The notes: generated from the letters alone by a model not told the origin. Positions 16,508 through 25,466 are shown, counted from the first letter of the stretch. The stretch: DNA of 64,000 bases from JAOUEA01 sp040882605 (GCA_040882605.1 JBBEAY010000060.1:1-64000), one strand, 5' to 3'. Made by a program: numbers and translations.

Positions 16508-17728
16508 CTAGGAGCCCGCCCCGATGGATTGAACTCGGCCCACCCGGGACAGCATGGCCAGCGCCACTAGCATCCAGGCAGCGATGTAGAGGAAGGCTGC
16601 CTTGGGCGATACGACTGTCCAGATGATTCCGGCGATGCCACTTGCAGCCAGGTTGCCGAAGCTCTGGACAGACGCCAGCAGACCGAACGCAGAACCTCGG
16701 ATCGGGGCCGGGGCGGAGGCGGCCACCGCCGCGTGCTCGGCGGTCTCGACGCACCCGATGCCCACACCGGCCAGGATGAAGGCGAGCGCCAGGACCGCGA
16801 CGCTCGGACCGACGAACGCGAAGATCGCGTAGGCGACCAGGAACGCGATGACTCCGCTCATCAAGACGAACGCCGGTGTCTTCCGGTCGGCAGCGTGACC
16901 CGCCGGAACGCTCGCCACGGTCGCGGCGGCATTGTAGGAGATGTAGAGGACCAGGGCGGTCGTCGTCGCGGCGTCCGTCCCCCGGCCCGGTTCGAGAAGC
17001 TCCGTCGCCCGCAGGATGAGGAGCGTCGCCGCCACGTTGCCCAGTTCGAATGCTGAGACTCCGAGCATCAACCTCCCGAGTCCGGCACGGATCACTGGCC
17101 TCACCTGTAACCGGATCGGTTGGCGTTCGCGGTTCTCCGCCTTCGCGAGTCGACGGATCGCGTAGAGGATGGCGAACGTCGCCAGCAGCCCGGGAATGAT
17201 GGACAGCAAGATCGCGGTGCGGACCGAGAACACCGCCACCAGCAGCAGGGCCAGCATCGGCCCACCGATTGCGCCGAGGTTGTCCATCATCCGTTCGAAC
17301 CCGTAGGCGCGTCCGTACGCCTCGCGAGGCGTGGCGTCGGCGAGCAGGGCGTTGCGAGATGGCACTCGCAGCCCCCTCGCCGTCCACGCTCCTGCTCGAA
17401 GAACAGCGACCTGCCACACGGAAGTCGCCGCGCCGATCAGCCCGGACAGGACCGCCACCGAGGTGTATCCACCCACGACGGTTGCCCGGCGTCGTTGAGG
17501 ATCGTCGGCGAGAGCACCACCCGCCAAGCGGGCAACCCCAGCCAACCCGTCTGCGATTCCCTCGATCACGCCGAGCGCCGCAGCAGAGCCTCCGAGCGAC
17601 GTGATGAAGCGAGGAAGCAGAGCCGTAGGCACTTCGTGACCCAGATCGGAGAGCAGGCTGGCGGCCCCGATGCCTCGGACACCAGGCGTCAGCCAGCGCT
17701 CGGAGTTGGTTCGCTCCGCCGCAGTCAT
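16508..17728 (-). CDS. MFS transporter
   Basis: About 406 aa with 10-12 membrane segments. The N-terminus is GIGAASLLSDLGHEVPTALL, with a loop motif GGALADDPQRRR after the third segment. The start at 17728 (MTAAERTNSERWL) is preferred over TTG/GTG codons further upstream. Its stop touches the end of the truncated rlmN. Close relatives often sit with metal or metalloid resistance genes, which would suit the half-aquaporin and fluoride genes next to it; substrate is unproven. Confidence 0.85.
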   Translation of the reverse strand: MTAAERTNSERWLTPGVRGIGAASLLSDLGHEVPTALLPRFITSLGGSAAALGVIEGIADGLAGVARLAGGALADDPQRRRATVVGGYTSVAVLSGLIGAATSVWQVAVLRAGAWTARGLRVPSRNALLADATPREAYGRAYGFERMMDNLGAIGGPMLALLLVAVFSVRTAILLSIIPGLLATFAILYAIRRLAKAENRERQPIRLQVRPVIRAGLGRLMLGVSAFELGNVAATLLILRATELLEPGRGTDAATTTALVLYISYNAAATVASVPAGHAADRKTPAFVLMSGVIAFLVAYAIFAFVGPSVAVLALAFILAGVGIGCVETAEHAAVAASAPAPIRGSAFGLLASVQSFGNLAASGIAGIIWTVVSPKAAFLYIAAWMLVALAMLSRVGRVQSIGAGS

Positions 17729-17812
17729 AGCTGCGGACTCTACGAGGCGCGGCAGTCTCCGGGCGAACCCCAAGATTGAGACTCCGGTCCGTCTATACTC
17801 GGTTCGCTCGAC

Positions 17813-17876
17813 GGGCGATGGAGTTCGCCCCCAACCGCCGACCGTGGCTGATGACTCCTACCGAGCCGGTAGGAGG
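17813..17876 (+). promoter_or_regulatory. Fluoride riboswitch (crcB motif) with RBS-sequestering hairpin
   Basis: The aptamer consensus is present: GGGCGATGGAGTTCGCCC at 17813-17830, CAACCGCCG next, then GGCTGATGACTCCTACC at 17846-17862. Directly after it CTCCTACCG (17855-17863) can pair with CGGTAGGAG (17867-17875) in a 9-bp hairpin with an AGC loop that buries the AGGAGG ribosome site (17871-17876) of crcB. Fluoride binding would hold the CTCCTA segment in the aptamer and free the ribosome site, giving translational switching. The aptamer identity is well supported; the switch mechanism is inferred. Confidence 0.88.
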
Positions 17877-17881
17877 CGCTT

Positions 17882-18259
17882 GTGAGAACGGTTGTCGCGG
17901 TGGGTGTCGCAGGGTTCCTCGGATCGGTCGCCCGCTACGGGATCGAGGGCTTCGTCAGCCAGCGGACCGGCGAGGCGTTCCCGTGGGGAACGTTTGTCGT
18001 GAACATCTCAGGCTCGTTCCTGCTGGGGCTCTTGTTCGCCATCCTCATCGAGGGACCGGTCATCGTCGCGCCGTGGCTCAGGACCGCCGCAGCGGTTGGC
18101 TTCGTCGGGGCATACACGACGTTCTCGACCCTGACGCTGGAGACCCTCCGACTCATCGAGGACGGGGCGCTTCTTCGCGCAGGAGCGAACAGTCTCGGAA
18201 GCCTTGCAGTCGGGATGGTCGCCGTGTACGCCGGGGTCCTGATGGGGAGGGTGGTCTAG
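17882..18259 (+). CDS. crcB: Fluoride efflux channel CrcB/Fluc
   Basis: 125-aa, four-span Fluc channel subunit. GFLGSVARYGIEGFV at the N-terminus, PWGTFVVNISGSFLLG (with the conserved asparagine of the N-x-S-G motif) and FVGAYTTFSTLTLETLRL with the phenylalanine-box are all typical. The GTG start lies 5 nt after AGGAGG that belongs to the riboswitch hairpin. Only one crcB is present, so it would act as a homodimer unless a partner is elsewhere. DUF190 follows immediately. Confidence 0.93.
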   Translation: MRTVVAVGVAGFLGSVARYGIEGFVSQRTGEAFPWGTFVVNISGSFLLGLLFAILIEGPVIVAPWLRTAAAVGFVGAYTTFSTLTLETLRLIEDGALLRAGANSLGSLAVGMVAVYAGVLMGRVV

Positions 18260-18805
18260 ATGCGCTTCTCGGGAGAGGGCAAGCTGCTTCGCATCTTCAT
18301 CGGAGAGTCGGATTACTTCGACGGCAAGCCTCTGTACCAAGCCTTGGTCGAACGAGCGCGGAAGGAGGGACTCGCCGGGGCGACCGTCATCCGGGGCATC
18401 GAGGGATATGGCGCAAGCTCTCATCTCCACACCTCGCGAATCCTGCGACTCAGCGAAGACCTGCCGATCATCATCGAGATCGTCGACACTGCCGAGAATG
18501 TCGAGCGGATTCTGCCGATGGTCGACGAGATGGTGAGCGACGGGATGGTCACGGTCGAACGGGTCGAAGTACTGACCTACCGAGCGCGGAGCCGCAAGTC
18601 GGAGCAGGTCGACGACCGGCTCCGGATGTTGGCAGAGGAGGCCCGCCCCCTTGCTGCATCGCCTGACATGGCCGACCTGCTGGCAGCGTCTGTCCAGGCG
18701 GCGCATGAGTACGGGGCGAACGAGAAACAGATTGCCGAAGCGTCCGGCCTACCCATCGCCGAGGTGCGGCGGATCGTCGAGTCATCACCACCTAGAGAGG
18801 GCTAG
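18260..18805 (+). CDS. DUF190 protein with C-terminal extension
   Basis: 181 aa. Residues 1-105 are DUF190 (GKLLRIFIGESDYFDGKPLY, GATVIRGIEGYGASSHLHTS), a ferredoxin-like small-ligand fold often coupled to crcB. Residues 110-181 form a helical tail with an HTH-like AEASGLPIAEVRRIVES that is not part of the basic domain. ATG directly after the crcB stop, so co-translated and under the fluoride switch. Role in fluoride response is unknown. Confidence 0.85.
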   Translation: MRFSGEGKLLRIFIGESDYFDGKPLYQALVERARKEGLAGATVIRGIEGYGASSHLHTSRILRLSEDLPIIIEIVDTAENVERILPMVDEMVSDGMVTVERVEVLTYRARSRKSEQVDDRLRMLAEEARPLAASPDMADLLAASVQAAHEYGANEKQIAEASGLPIAEVRRIVESSPPREG

Positions 18806-18847
18806 AAAGCCCAGTTGTTCACCCTCTCGCCTTCCAGCGCTAGTGCG

Positions 18848-19261
18848 GTCGGTGCAATGCTCGCTAACCTGATGTTCGAACTGCCCGCGATCAATATCTC
18901 CACCCATGTCCGAAGCGGTGGTGGTCTGTGGCTGGCGGAAGTGATCGCGACGTTCGGCCTAGCGCTGGTGGTGTTCGGCGTCGTCCGCTCGGGACGAGAG
19001 GCTGCTGCGCCGTTCGCCGTTGGAGCCTACATAGCCGGTGCGTACTTCTTCACGTCCTCTACGAGCTTCGCCAACCCTGCCGTGACGGTCGCCCGCACGT
19101 TGTCGGACACATTCGCAGGCATCGCTCCAGAGTCGGTGCCTGGGTTCATCGTGTTCCAGGTCGTCGGCGCAGTCATCGCGGCGGGAGTCATCCGGGTGCT
19201 GTTATCAGGATGTGAGCGCCGTCGCCGAATGGCTCTTGGTGACGCACGAGAGCGGGATTGA
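18848..19261 (+). pseudogene. C-terminal half of an aquaporin/MIP channel
   Basis: The frame holds the second half of an MIP channel: NISTHVRSGGGLWLAEVIATF, AYFFTSSTSFANPAVTVAR with the second NPA box, and FAGIAPESVPGFIVFQ. The first half, with the first NPA box, is missing, and a ribosome site is absent. The preserved half resembles aquaporins of actinobacterial arsenic operons. It is therefore a 5'-deleted gene at a recombination junction. The gap 19262-19368 holds nothing evident. Confidence 0.7.
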
Positions 19262-19368
19262 GCGCCAGCCGTGGTGGCCATTCAAGAGAGCGCAGTCGGT
19301 CTGGTCCATCGGGCTACTGAGACGTAGCAGTCAAGCGTCTGGAGGACAGCCGCCTCTAGTCTGTCAAT

Positions 19369-20418
19369 ATGCCGACCGTCTACGACCTCACCCAAGAGGA
19401 ACTCACTGACCATCTCGTGGCATGGGGTGAGCCCGCCTTTCGCGGCAAGCAAGTTTGGTCTCAACTATGGAAGCGGGCAGCCACCTACGATCAGATGTCG
19501 GACGTCTCACCGGCGCTCCGGGAGCGCCTGGTCACTGATCTACCCTTAGGAGTCGAGGTCCTCGACGAGCGCACAACCGACCGGGGCGCGACCCGCAAGG
19601 CGCTGCTGCGTCTTGGCGGCGAGCACGCCATCGAGACCGTGCTCATGGGGTACCGCGACCGGGTGACGGTCTGCGTGTCGTCGCAGTCGGGGTGCGCGAT
19701 GGGTTGCACATTCTGCGCGACCGGACAGATGGGCTTACGGAACAACCTGACGGCGGGTGAGATCGCGGCGCAGGTGGTGTGGGCACGCCGGGAAGCGGCG
19801 CGCCTCCCGGCCAGCACTCCGCAGCGTCTTTCGAACGTCGTGTTTATGGGCATGGGCGAGCCGCTTGCGAATGAGCGACACGTGTTCGCCGCCATCGCAC
19901 GCCTCACCGATCCACAGGCATTCGGATTGGGGGCGCGTCACGTGACCGTCTCGACGGTGGGGCTCGTGCCGGGCATCAAACATCTGGCGACTGCACATCC
20001 GCAGGTAGGGCTCGCGGTGAGCCTCCATGCCGGGAACGATGAGCTGCGCTCGCAACTGGTACCTCCGAATGACCTGTACCCGCTCGCGGTGCTGGAGGAG
20101 GCGATGGCGGGGTGGCGCTCGGCCACGCACCGGCGACCCTCAATCGAATGGGCGATGATCGATCAGGTGAACGACACCGACGAGCAGGCCAGGCTGCTCG
20201 CGCCGATCGCTCGGCGGCTGGGTGCGCACTTGAACCTGATCCCGCTGAACCCGACGCCGGGCTACCCGGTAGTGGGGTCGTCACCGGCCCGTATCCGCCA
20301 TTTCGTCGAGGTACTTCAGCGGGAGAAAGTCAACGTGACGGTGCGCGACACACGTGGCCGGTCGATCGATGCCGCCTGCGGTCAGCTCGCGCTCTCGGCT
20401 CAAGCTCCCAGCTCATGA
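19369..20418 (+). CDS. rlmN: 23S rRNA (adenine-2503-C2)-methyltransferase RlmN
   Basis: Complete 349-aa radical-SAM methyltransferase with the [4Fe-4S] motif CAMGCTFC, the SAM-binding motif VVFMGMGEP, VSTVGLVPGI and a C-terminal VTVRDTRGRSIDAACGQL with the catalytic cysteine. It modifies A2503 of 23S rRNA and A37 of some tRNAs. The first half is a diverged relative of the truncated copy at 15924. The ATG start is conserved in both copies. Confidence 0.95.
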   Translation: MPTVYDLTQEELTDHLVAWGEPAFRGKQVWSQLWKRAATYDQMSDVSPALRERLVTDLPLGVEVLDERTTDRGATRKALLRLGGEHAIETVLMGYRDRVTVCVSSQSGCAMGCTFCATGQMGLRNNLTAGEIAAQVVWARREAARLPASTPQRLSNVVFMGMGEPLANERHVFAAIARLTDPQAFGLGARHVTVSTVGLVPGIKHLATAHPQVGLAVSLHAGNDELRSQLVPPNDLYPLAVLEEAMAGWRSATHRRPSIEWAMIDQVNDTDEQARLLAPIARRLGAHLNLIPLNPTPGYPVVGSSPARIRHFVEVLQREKVNVTVRDTRGRSIDAACGQLALSAQAPSS

Positions 20419-20469
20419 GGACGGCGGGGACGCTCTCGCTCGTCTCCGGCCGGTGCATATCCGGCGCCA

Positions 20470-20973
20470 TCAGCTGTCGGCCACCGGCTCCTCGCCCACT
20501 GCGCCGTCAGCGTGCTCGCGGAGCAGGTCGATGTGCCCGAGATGCCGACCGGTCTCTTCGATCAAGTGCACGATGATCCAGCGCAGCGAGTACGTGCCGG
20601 ACTTGTCTGTGGCCGTGGCGTCGAGCGAGGGAGCCGCGGCGATCACCTCGTCGCACTGTGCCGTCTCCGTCGCGTAGGCGGCGAGCCGGTCGGTCATCGC
20701 GACGCCCTCGGCGCGGAAATCCCCGTCCGCATCCTCGTCCGTCCAGTCGAACCGCAGACCGGTCTCGCCGGCGAAGAACTCGCGGAACCAAGATCGCTCC
20801 ACGTTCTCCAAGTGCCGGACGATGCCGTGCAGGGTGAGGCCGCTCGGCATGTGCACTGACGCGAGCGTCTCGTCGGAAGCCTCACGCATCTTCCAGGCGA
20901 CGAGGTCGCGCTGTCGCCGAAGGAAGCCCAGCAGGGTCGTGCGCTCGTCCCCGAGGTGGGCCGGCTCGGTCAC
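20470..20973 (-). CDS. DinB family protein (DUF664 type)
   Basis: 167 aa from the GTG at 20973. LGFLRRQRDLVAWKMREASDE, then LTLHGIVRHLENVERSWFRE with the first histidine, and IIVHLIEETGRHLGHIDLLRE with the C-terminal histidine pair are the DUF664 marks. The open frame extends upstream but only as an antisense shadow of the zinc-ribbon gene. Confidence 0.87.
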   Translation of the reverse strand: MTEPAHLGDERTTLLGFLRRQRDLVAWKMREASDETLASVHMPSGLTLHGIVRHLENVERSWFREFFAGETGLRFDWTDEDADGDFRAEGVAMTDRLAAYATETAQCDEVIAAAPSLDATATDKSGTYSLRWIIVHLIEETGRHLGHIDLLREHADGAVGEEPVADS

Positions 20974-21007
20974 ACCGTTGCAGAGGCCGTTGTCGGCGCC
21001 CGACCCA

Positions 21008-21247
21008 TCAGCTTCCGCAGCCACAGCCACCGCCGCAGCAGCCACCTGCGGCCGGCTCGGTTGTCGCCTCGCTGCCCGCGATCCCGCTCGCACTTCCGCT
21101 CGCCGCGGAGAATGAGAACCGCCGGCGCACCCGATCGCTCCCACACGAAGGACACGCCAGCGCGGCGTCGACCGAGCCAGCAGTCATGGGCCGACGCTCC
21201 TCGAACGGGTGCTCGCAGGCTAGGCAGAGGTACTCGTAAGTTGTCAT
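21008..21247 (-). CDS. FmdB-type zinc-ribbon protein
   Basis: 79 aa. The N-terminal ribbon TYEYLCLACEHPFEERRP, then ACPSCGSDRVRRRFSFS carries two CxxC pairs, and the tail is cysteine- and glycine-rich (GGCCGGGCGCGS), which could bind a metal. FmdB-family proteins are small putative regulators of unknown mechanism. Another member is at 38363-38785. Confidence 0.83.
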   Translation of the reverse strand: MTTYEYLCLACEHPFEERRPMTAGSVDAALACPSCGSDRVRRRFSFSAASGSASGIAGSEATTEPAAGGCCGGGCGCGS

Positions 21248-21304
21248 CGTCCTTCACGGTACGCGCTACGGGCGCCCCGGTTCAACACTTCCGCGGCATT
21301 CGTT

Positions 21305-21970
21305 CTATTGGCCGTTCCCGTGTGAACCGCCCTGCCCGTTTCCACCACCGTTTGAGCCGCCGTCGTGCGGGTTCCCATGCTCGCCGCCACTCCCGTGCTC
21401 CTTGCTGCTTCCGCGCGTGCCGTCGGCCTTCTCGGCCTTCCGTTCGGCCTTGGCGGCATCGCGTTCGACCTTGCGTTCGGCCTTCCATTCCTCGTGCGCT
21501 TCGTGACGCTCACGGTTCGCGAAAAGCCGCTCCAGCGCGTTCAACAGGCCCGGGGCCTGCGGGTTCTTCACACAGTTCGCGAACACGTGCTCGATCGCGT
21601 TGTCCAGACCGTGGGCCTTCACCTCTTCGCCGTCGGTCTCGGCTGCACCCTCGGAAGGCTCGACACCGGCGGCCTCCATGCAAGCCGCCTCTCGTTCGGC
21701 GTCGACCTGGTCCGGCTCTGAGCCGTCGTCCGTCGCCCCTCCCTCCTCCGTCTCCGCTTCCTCGTCGGCGACGCACTCCTCACCGTCGGTCGGCTCCTCA
21801 CCGTCGGTCGGCTCCTCACAGGTCTCCTCTTCGGTGTCCTCCGTCGTCGCAACGTCGCGCGATCTGCTCGGACCTCCGAACGAGCCGGGACCGGCGAAGC
21901 TCACCGAGGCGAGCAGCGCCAGCACGAGCAGGGTCATGAGCAGGGTGAGGAGTCGCCGAGGAGTTTTCAC
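21305..21970 (-). CDS. Secreted acidic protein with charged tail
   Basis: 221 aa. It has a Sec signal peptide (residues 1-26, ending SVSFAGPG), then an acidic stretch with a tandem EEPTDG repeat, a middle segment HGLDNAIEHVFANCVKNPQA followed by LLNALERLFANRE, a lysine/glutamate-rich helix and a glycine/histidine-rich C-terminus. No catalytic motif is visible. Similar secreted proteins are common and uncharacterised in actinobacteria. Confidence 0.72.
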   Translation of the reverse strand: MKTPRRLLTLLMTLLVLALLASVSFAGPGSFGGPSRSRDVATTEDTEEETCEEPTDGEEPTDGEECVADEEAETEEGGATDDGSEPDQVDAEREAACMEAAGVEPSEGAAETDGEEVKAHGLDNAIEHVFANCVKNPQAPGLLNALERLFANRERHEAHEEWKAERKVERDAAKAERKAEKADGTRGSSKEHGSGGEHGNPHDGGSNGGGNGQGGSHGNGQ

Positions 21971-22020
21971 GGAGCTTCTATCGGCGAGTACGTATCTAGT
22001 TCTTGAGTGCTACGTACGTA

Positions 22021-23073
22021 TCACCCGGACGATGACGCTGGAAGCAGGCCGACCGCAGCCGTAACGGATGCGACTGCGTCGTCGAAGAGCGCCTCGGCTG
22101 CCACCACGTTGGCCTCGGCGCCGGAGTTGTGGCTTACCCCTCCCCGGTCGATACCGTCGGCGATGCGGCCGGCTTGCCTGTCGTAGACGGCGCGCCCCGC
22201 GGCGTCGGTCTGGTCGAACCACGCTCGGGCGGCAGCCGCGAGCCCGCCCCACTCGGCCGCGTCGACGCTCGTGAGCCGGTCCAGCGAGTACACCGCGCAC
22301 GCCACGTCGTACGGGCTCACGGCCAAGCGATCGAATCCGCCGAGCACGATCGGTTTCCACAAGGCTCGCGCGCTCGCGCAAGCAACGTCGATCAAGGCGG
22401 GGTCATCGAGAGCCCGTCCCGCATCGATCAGCACGCCTTCCTGCACGTGGGCCCACAGGTGCGGCTCGCCGCGCTCATCGGGGTTGTTCATCAGCACGTC
22501 GCCGATGCGGTTCGATGCGATCTCGTCGGCCCACCGACGCACGGCCGGCTCGACGTCCGTGAACGAACGGTCGTCAAGCAACCGGAGCCCCGCGATCACG
22601 TGCAAGGCGCGGACGTCGGTGGGCGCCGGCCGTGAGATGGCGTGGTCGAGTGCTCTGCGCGTCGCCGAGAGCGCGCGTTCGTCGCCGAACGTGAGCCAGG
22701 CGTGGCTCACCCCGCACAGCGCGCGAGCGTGCCAGAAGTTCTCACCGGTCGACGACGTGAGGCCGGTCTCGTTCCGCGTGCCCGTCCAGTCGTAGACGAA
22801 GTTCCACCAACGCCCGTCGTCACCCTTCATCGACAGCACGAACTCGAGCAGGCCACGAGCCCACCGTTCGACGTCGTGGTTGCGTGTGTGCGTCCAGACG
22901 TCGCAGAGCACGTCGAGCAGCCGGGCGGCGTCGTCGACGCACGCGACGCCCTCGAAGCCGGATTCCTTGGCCACCACGAGCTCTCCCGCGGGGTCGCTGT
23001 ACACAGCGAGCGCGAGGGCGCCTGGCCCCGCGGCCGGGATGGCACGCGTGAGCCGCGCGAGCTGTCTCAGCAC
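22021..23073 (-). CDS. Alpha-helical toroid protein, partner of GT4-GH130
   Basis: 350 aa, starting GTG inside the end of the upstream gene (7-nt overlap). It lacks a signal peptide. Segments GFEGVACVDDAARLLDVL and KGDDGRWWNFVYDWTGTRNE, and regularly spaced Trp/Ala helices, suggest an (alpha/alpha)n glycoside-hydrolase-like toroid. I do not see a well-known catalytic pair. Coupling to a glycosyltransferase-phosphorylase fusion suggests it acts on the same intracellular glycan. Confidence 0.7.
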   Translation of the reverse strand: MLRQLARLTRAIPAAGPGALALAVYSDPAGELVVAKESGFEGVACVDDAARLLDVLCDVWTHTRNHDVERWARGLLEFVLSMKGDDGRWWNFVYDWTGTRNETGLTSSTGENFWHARALCGVSHAWLTFGDERALSATRRALDHAISRPAPTDVRALHVIAGLRLLDDRSFTDVEPAVRRWADEIASNRIGDVLMNNPDERGEPHLWAHVQEGVLIDAGRALDDPALIDVACASARALWKPIVLGGFDRLAVSPYDVACAVYSLDRLTSVDAAEWGGLAAAARAWFDQTDAAGRAVYDRQAGRIADGIDRGGVSHNSGAEANVVAAEALFDDAVASVTAAVGLLPASSSG

Positions 23074-25466
23074 GGATCGAGGTGGGCAAGGATGTCGGCG
23101 ATCGAGAAGTCCGCAGCGGCGAGGTAGGAGTCGGCGGCGCCGTAGTACACACGGATGCGCTCCTCGTCGAGCGCGACGTGGCCGCTCGGGAAGACCACGT
23201 CGAGCAGGAACCCCGAACGCTCGTATTCGAGCTCGGGGCCGAGCAGTGGGTGCGAGGATCGAGCCAGGACCTTCGCGGGGTCATCGGCGTCGAGCAGCAT
23301 CGCGCCCATGCCGTAGCGGTTAGTGCGGTCGGCGCCGTGATAGACCTCGAGCCACCCGTCGTCGACGCGGAACGGTGTGAGGCTCGCGCCGATGCGCGCC
23401 TCGTCCCACATGCCGGGGCGCGGCATCGCGACCTGGCGGTGGGCACCCCAGTGCGTCATGTCGGGCGACTCCGCGAGCCAGATGCCCAGCACGCGAGAGA
23501 ACGACCCCGGCATCGGCCGTGTGAACGCGAGGAAGCGATCGCGAACCCGCTCAGGGAAGAACACGACGTCTTTCATGTCGGGCAAGAAGATCACGCCTCC
23601 GCGCTCGAACGAGCGGAAGTCGGTGGTCGAGAGCCTGCTCGTCGTGATGCCGAGCCGGCTGACCGACACGTAGGTGATGTGGAAGACCCCGTCGATCTCG
23701 CTGACGCGAGGGTCCTCGACCCCGTAGGCCTCGAGCTCTGTCGCCGGTAACAGAGCCGGCGAGCGCTCGACCTCGAAGTGCTCGCCATCGGTGCTGCGCG
23801 CGACGCGCAGATGCGACGTGTGCGTGAGGTAGTCGGTCGTTCCGTCGTCACCGTGATGGCCGTCGGTGAGGTCTCGGTAACGGATCGTGCGAGGGTCTTC
23901 GAGATCGACGCCGGGCTCGTCACGTCGCACATACCCGAGCATGATGCGCGGCGGGTCGGCCGATGTGTCGAAGAACGGCATGCCGACCAGGTCATCGAGG
24001 TCGAGCGCTTTGGGCAGGGCCGAGAGGGTGGGGCGGTCACCGCTCAGATCCACGAGCCGCGCGCCCTCGGGAAGCTCGCCCTGACCGCTCGGGCGCTCGG
24101 CCACGCGAAGCAGCAGCACGACCTCATCGCCGACGCGCGCCGCCCCCGCATTGATCGTCGAGATCACCTCCATGCCGGGCTGCGATGGGGCGATGTCGTC
24201 GGGTGTGATCAGGGGGTTGCCGGGAAGGCGGGCGCCCACGGGCACGGCGACCCACTCTCCCGGACGTGCCTGGGTGGGTCGTTTCGCAGGCGTCGACGCC
24301 ATGAGATCGCGCACCACCTCGACGAAGCGTGTGCCCGTCTTCGGCCAGGTGAATTCGTTCGCGTACGAGTAGGCGTCATGCTCGAGCCTCCGCTTCAGGT
24401 CCGCGTCGTCGAGGAGCGAGATGATCGCGGTGGAAAGCTGATCAGGGTCGCGGAAGTCCACGAGCAGCCCCCGCCCGTCGGCGAGCGCTTCCTTCGCATG
24501 CAAGTACGGGGTCGAGACGACGGCCTTGCCGGCGCCGAGCGCGTAGCTGAGCGTGCCGCTCGTGATCTGGTTCGGATCGAGGTAGGGCGTTACGTAGATG
24601 TCGGTAGCGAGCAGCAGCTCGATGATCTCCTTCTGGCGCAGGTATTGGTTCAGGAACGCCACGTTGTCGTCGAGGTCGAGGCTCTCGATCATGTCGACGA
24701 GCTTGTTGCGGTATCCCTCACCGCGATTGCGAAGCAGCTCGGGGTGGGTCTGACCTGCGATCAGGTAGAGCGCGTTGGGGTGTCGCTGGGCGACCCACGG
24801 CATCGCTTCGATCACGTACTCGAGTCCCTTGCCCGGACCGACGAGGCCGAACGTGGCGACGATCTGGCGGCCGCCGAGCCCGAGTTTCTCCTTCAGTCGC
24901 CGCCGGCCGCGCGGTTCGATGTGCGGCATGCCGTGTTGGATCACGCTGGTGGGTGTCGTGACCCCGTACACGTCGCGCAGGATGGCGACCGCCGACTCCG
25001 CCATGACGATCAGGTGGTCGGCGTTGGCCGCGATGTTGCGGACCGCGTCGCGCAACGCCTCGCTTGGCTCGGGCAGCACTGTGTGCATCGTCACGACGAC
25101 CGGCTTGCCGACTTCCTGCAGGAAAGGCGTGAGGTGATCGATGTAGGTGCCTTCGACCCAGGTCTCGCCCTCCCACGACTCGTCCTTCCATAGGCCGTAG
25201 AGTCCGAATTCGTGTTGCACGCACACGACGTCGGCATCGGAGCCACCGATGGCCCGCGCGGCGGCGACGTAGCCGTCGGGCGAGCCTTGGCGGATGCGCC
25301 AACGGACCTCGGGTCCGTACGCCCTCACGGAGTTGCGTTCGTCGATCGCCGCGACCTCGCACACGACCGACTCGTCGGCAGCGTGTACCGCTGCGATCAG
25401 GTCGTTCGTGAAGGTGGCGATGCCGCAACGTCGAGACGGCCAAGTCGAGACGAACGCGATGCGCAT
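23067..25466 (-). CDS. Fusion of GT4 glycosyltransferase and GH130 glycoside phosphorylase
   Basis: 799 aa from the ATG at 25466 (MRIAFVSTWPSRRCGIATF). Residues 1 to about 400 are a GT-B glycosyltransferase of family GT4: GIATFTN donor loop, FGLVGPGKGLEYVIEA and the E-x7-E-like PYLDPNQITSGTLSYALG. Residues about 440-799 are GH130-like: DPRTIRYRDL, AYGVEDPRVSEIDGVFHITY (the GH130 signature), MWDEARIGA and FLLDVVFPSGHVALDEE. GH130 enzymes phosphorolyse beta-mannosides. Synthesis and breakdown of one glycan may be joined in a single chain. The partner gene overlaps its stop. Confidence 0.88.
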   Translation of the reverse strand: MRIAFVSTWPSRRCGIATFTNDLIAAVHAADESVVCEVAAIDERNSVRAYGPEVRWRIRQGSPDGYVAAARAIGGSDADVVCVQHEFGLYGLWKDESWEGETWVEGTYIDHLTPFLQEVGKPVVVTMHTVLPEPSEALRDAVRNIAANADHLIVMAESAVAILRDVYGVTTPTSVIQHGMPHIEPRGRRRLKEKLGLGGRQIVATFGLVGPGKGLEYVIEAMPWVAQRHPNALYLIAGQTHPELLRNRGEGYRNKLVDMIESLDLDDNVAFLNQYLRQKEIIELLLATDIYVTPYLDPNQITSGTLSYALGAGKAVVSTPYLHAKEALADGRGLLVDFRDPDQLSTAIISLLDDADLKRRLEHDAYSYANEFTWPKTGTRFVEVVRDLMASTPAKRPTQARPGEWVAVPVGARLPGNPLITPDDIAPSQPGMEVISTINAGAARVGDEVVLLLRVAERPSGQGELPEGARLVDLSGDRPTLSALPKALDLDDLVGMPFFDTSADPPRIMLGYVRRDEPGVDLEDPRTIRYRDLTDGHHGDDGTTDYLTHTSHLRVARSTDGEHFEVERSPALLPATELEAYGVEDPRVSEIDGVFHITYVSVSRLGITTSRLSTTDFRSFERGGVIFLPDMKDVVFFPERVRDRFLAFTRPMPGSFSRVLGIWLAESPDMTHWGAHRQVAMPRPGMWDEARIGASLTPFRVDDGWLEVYHGADRTNRYGMGAMLLDADDPAKVLARSSHPLLGPELEYERSGFLLDVVFPSGHVALDEERIRVYYGAADSYLAAADFSIADILAHLDPC

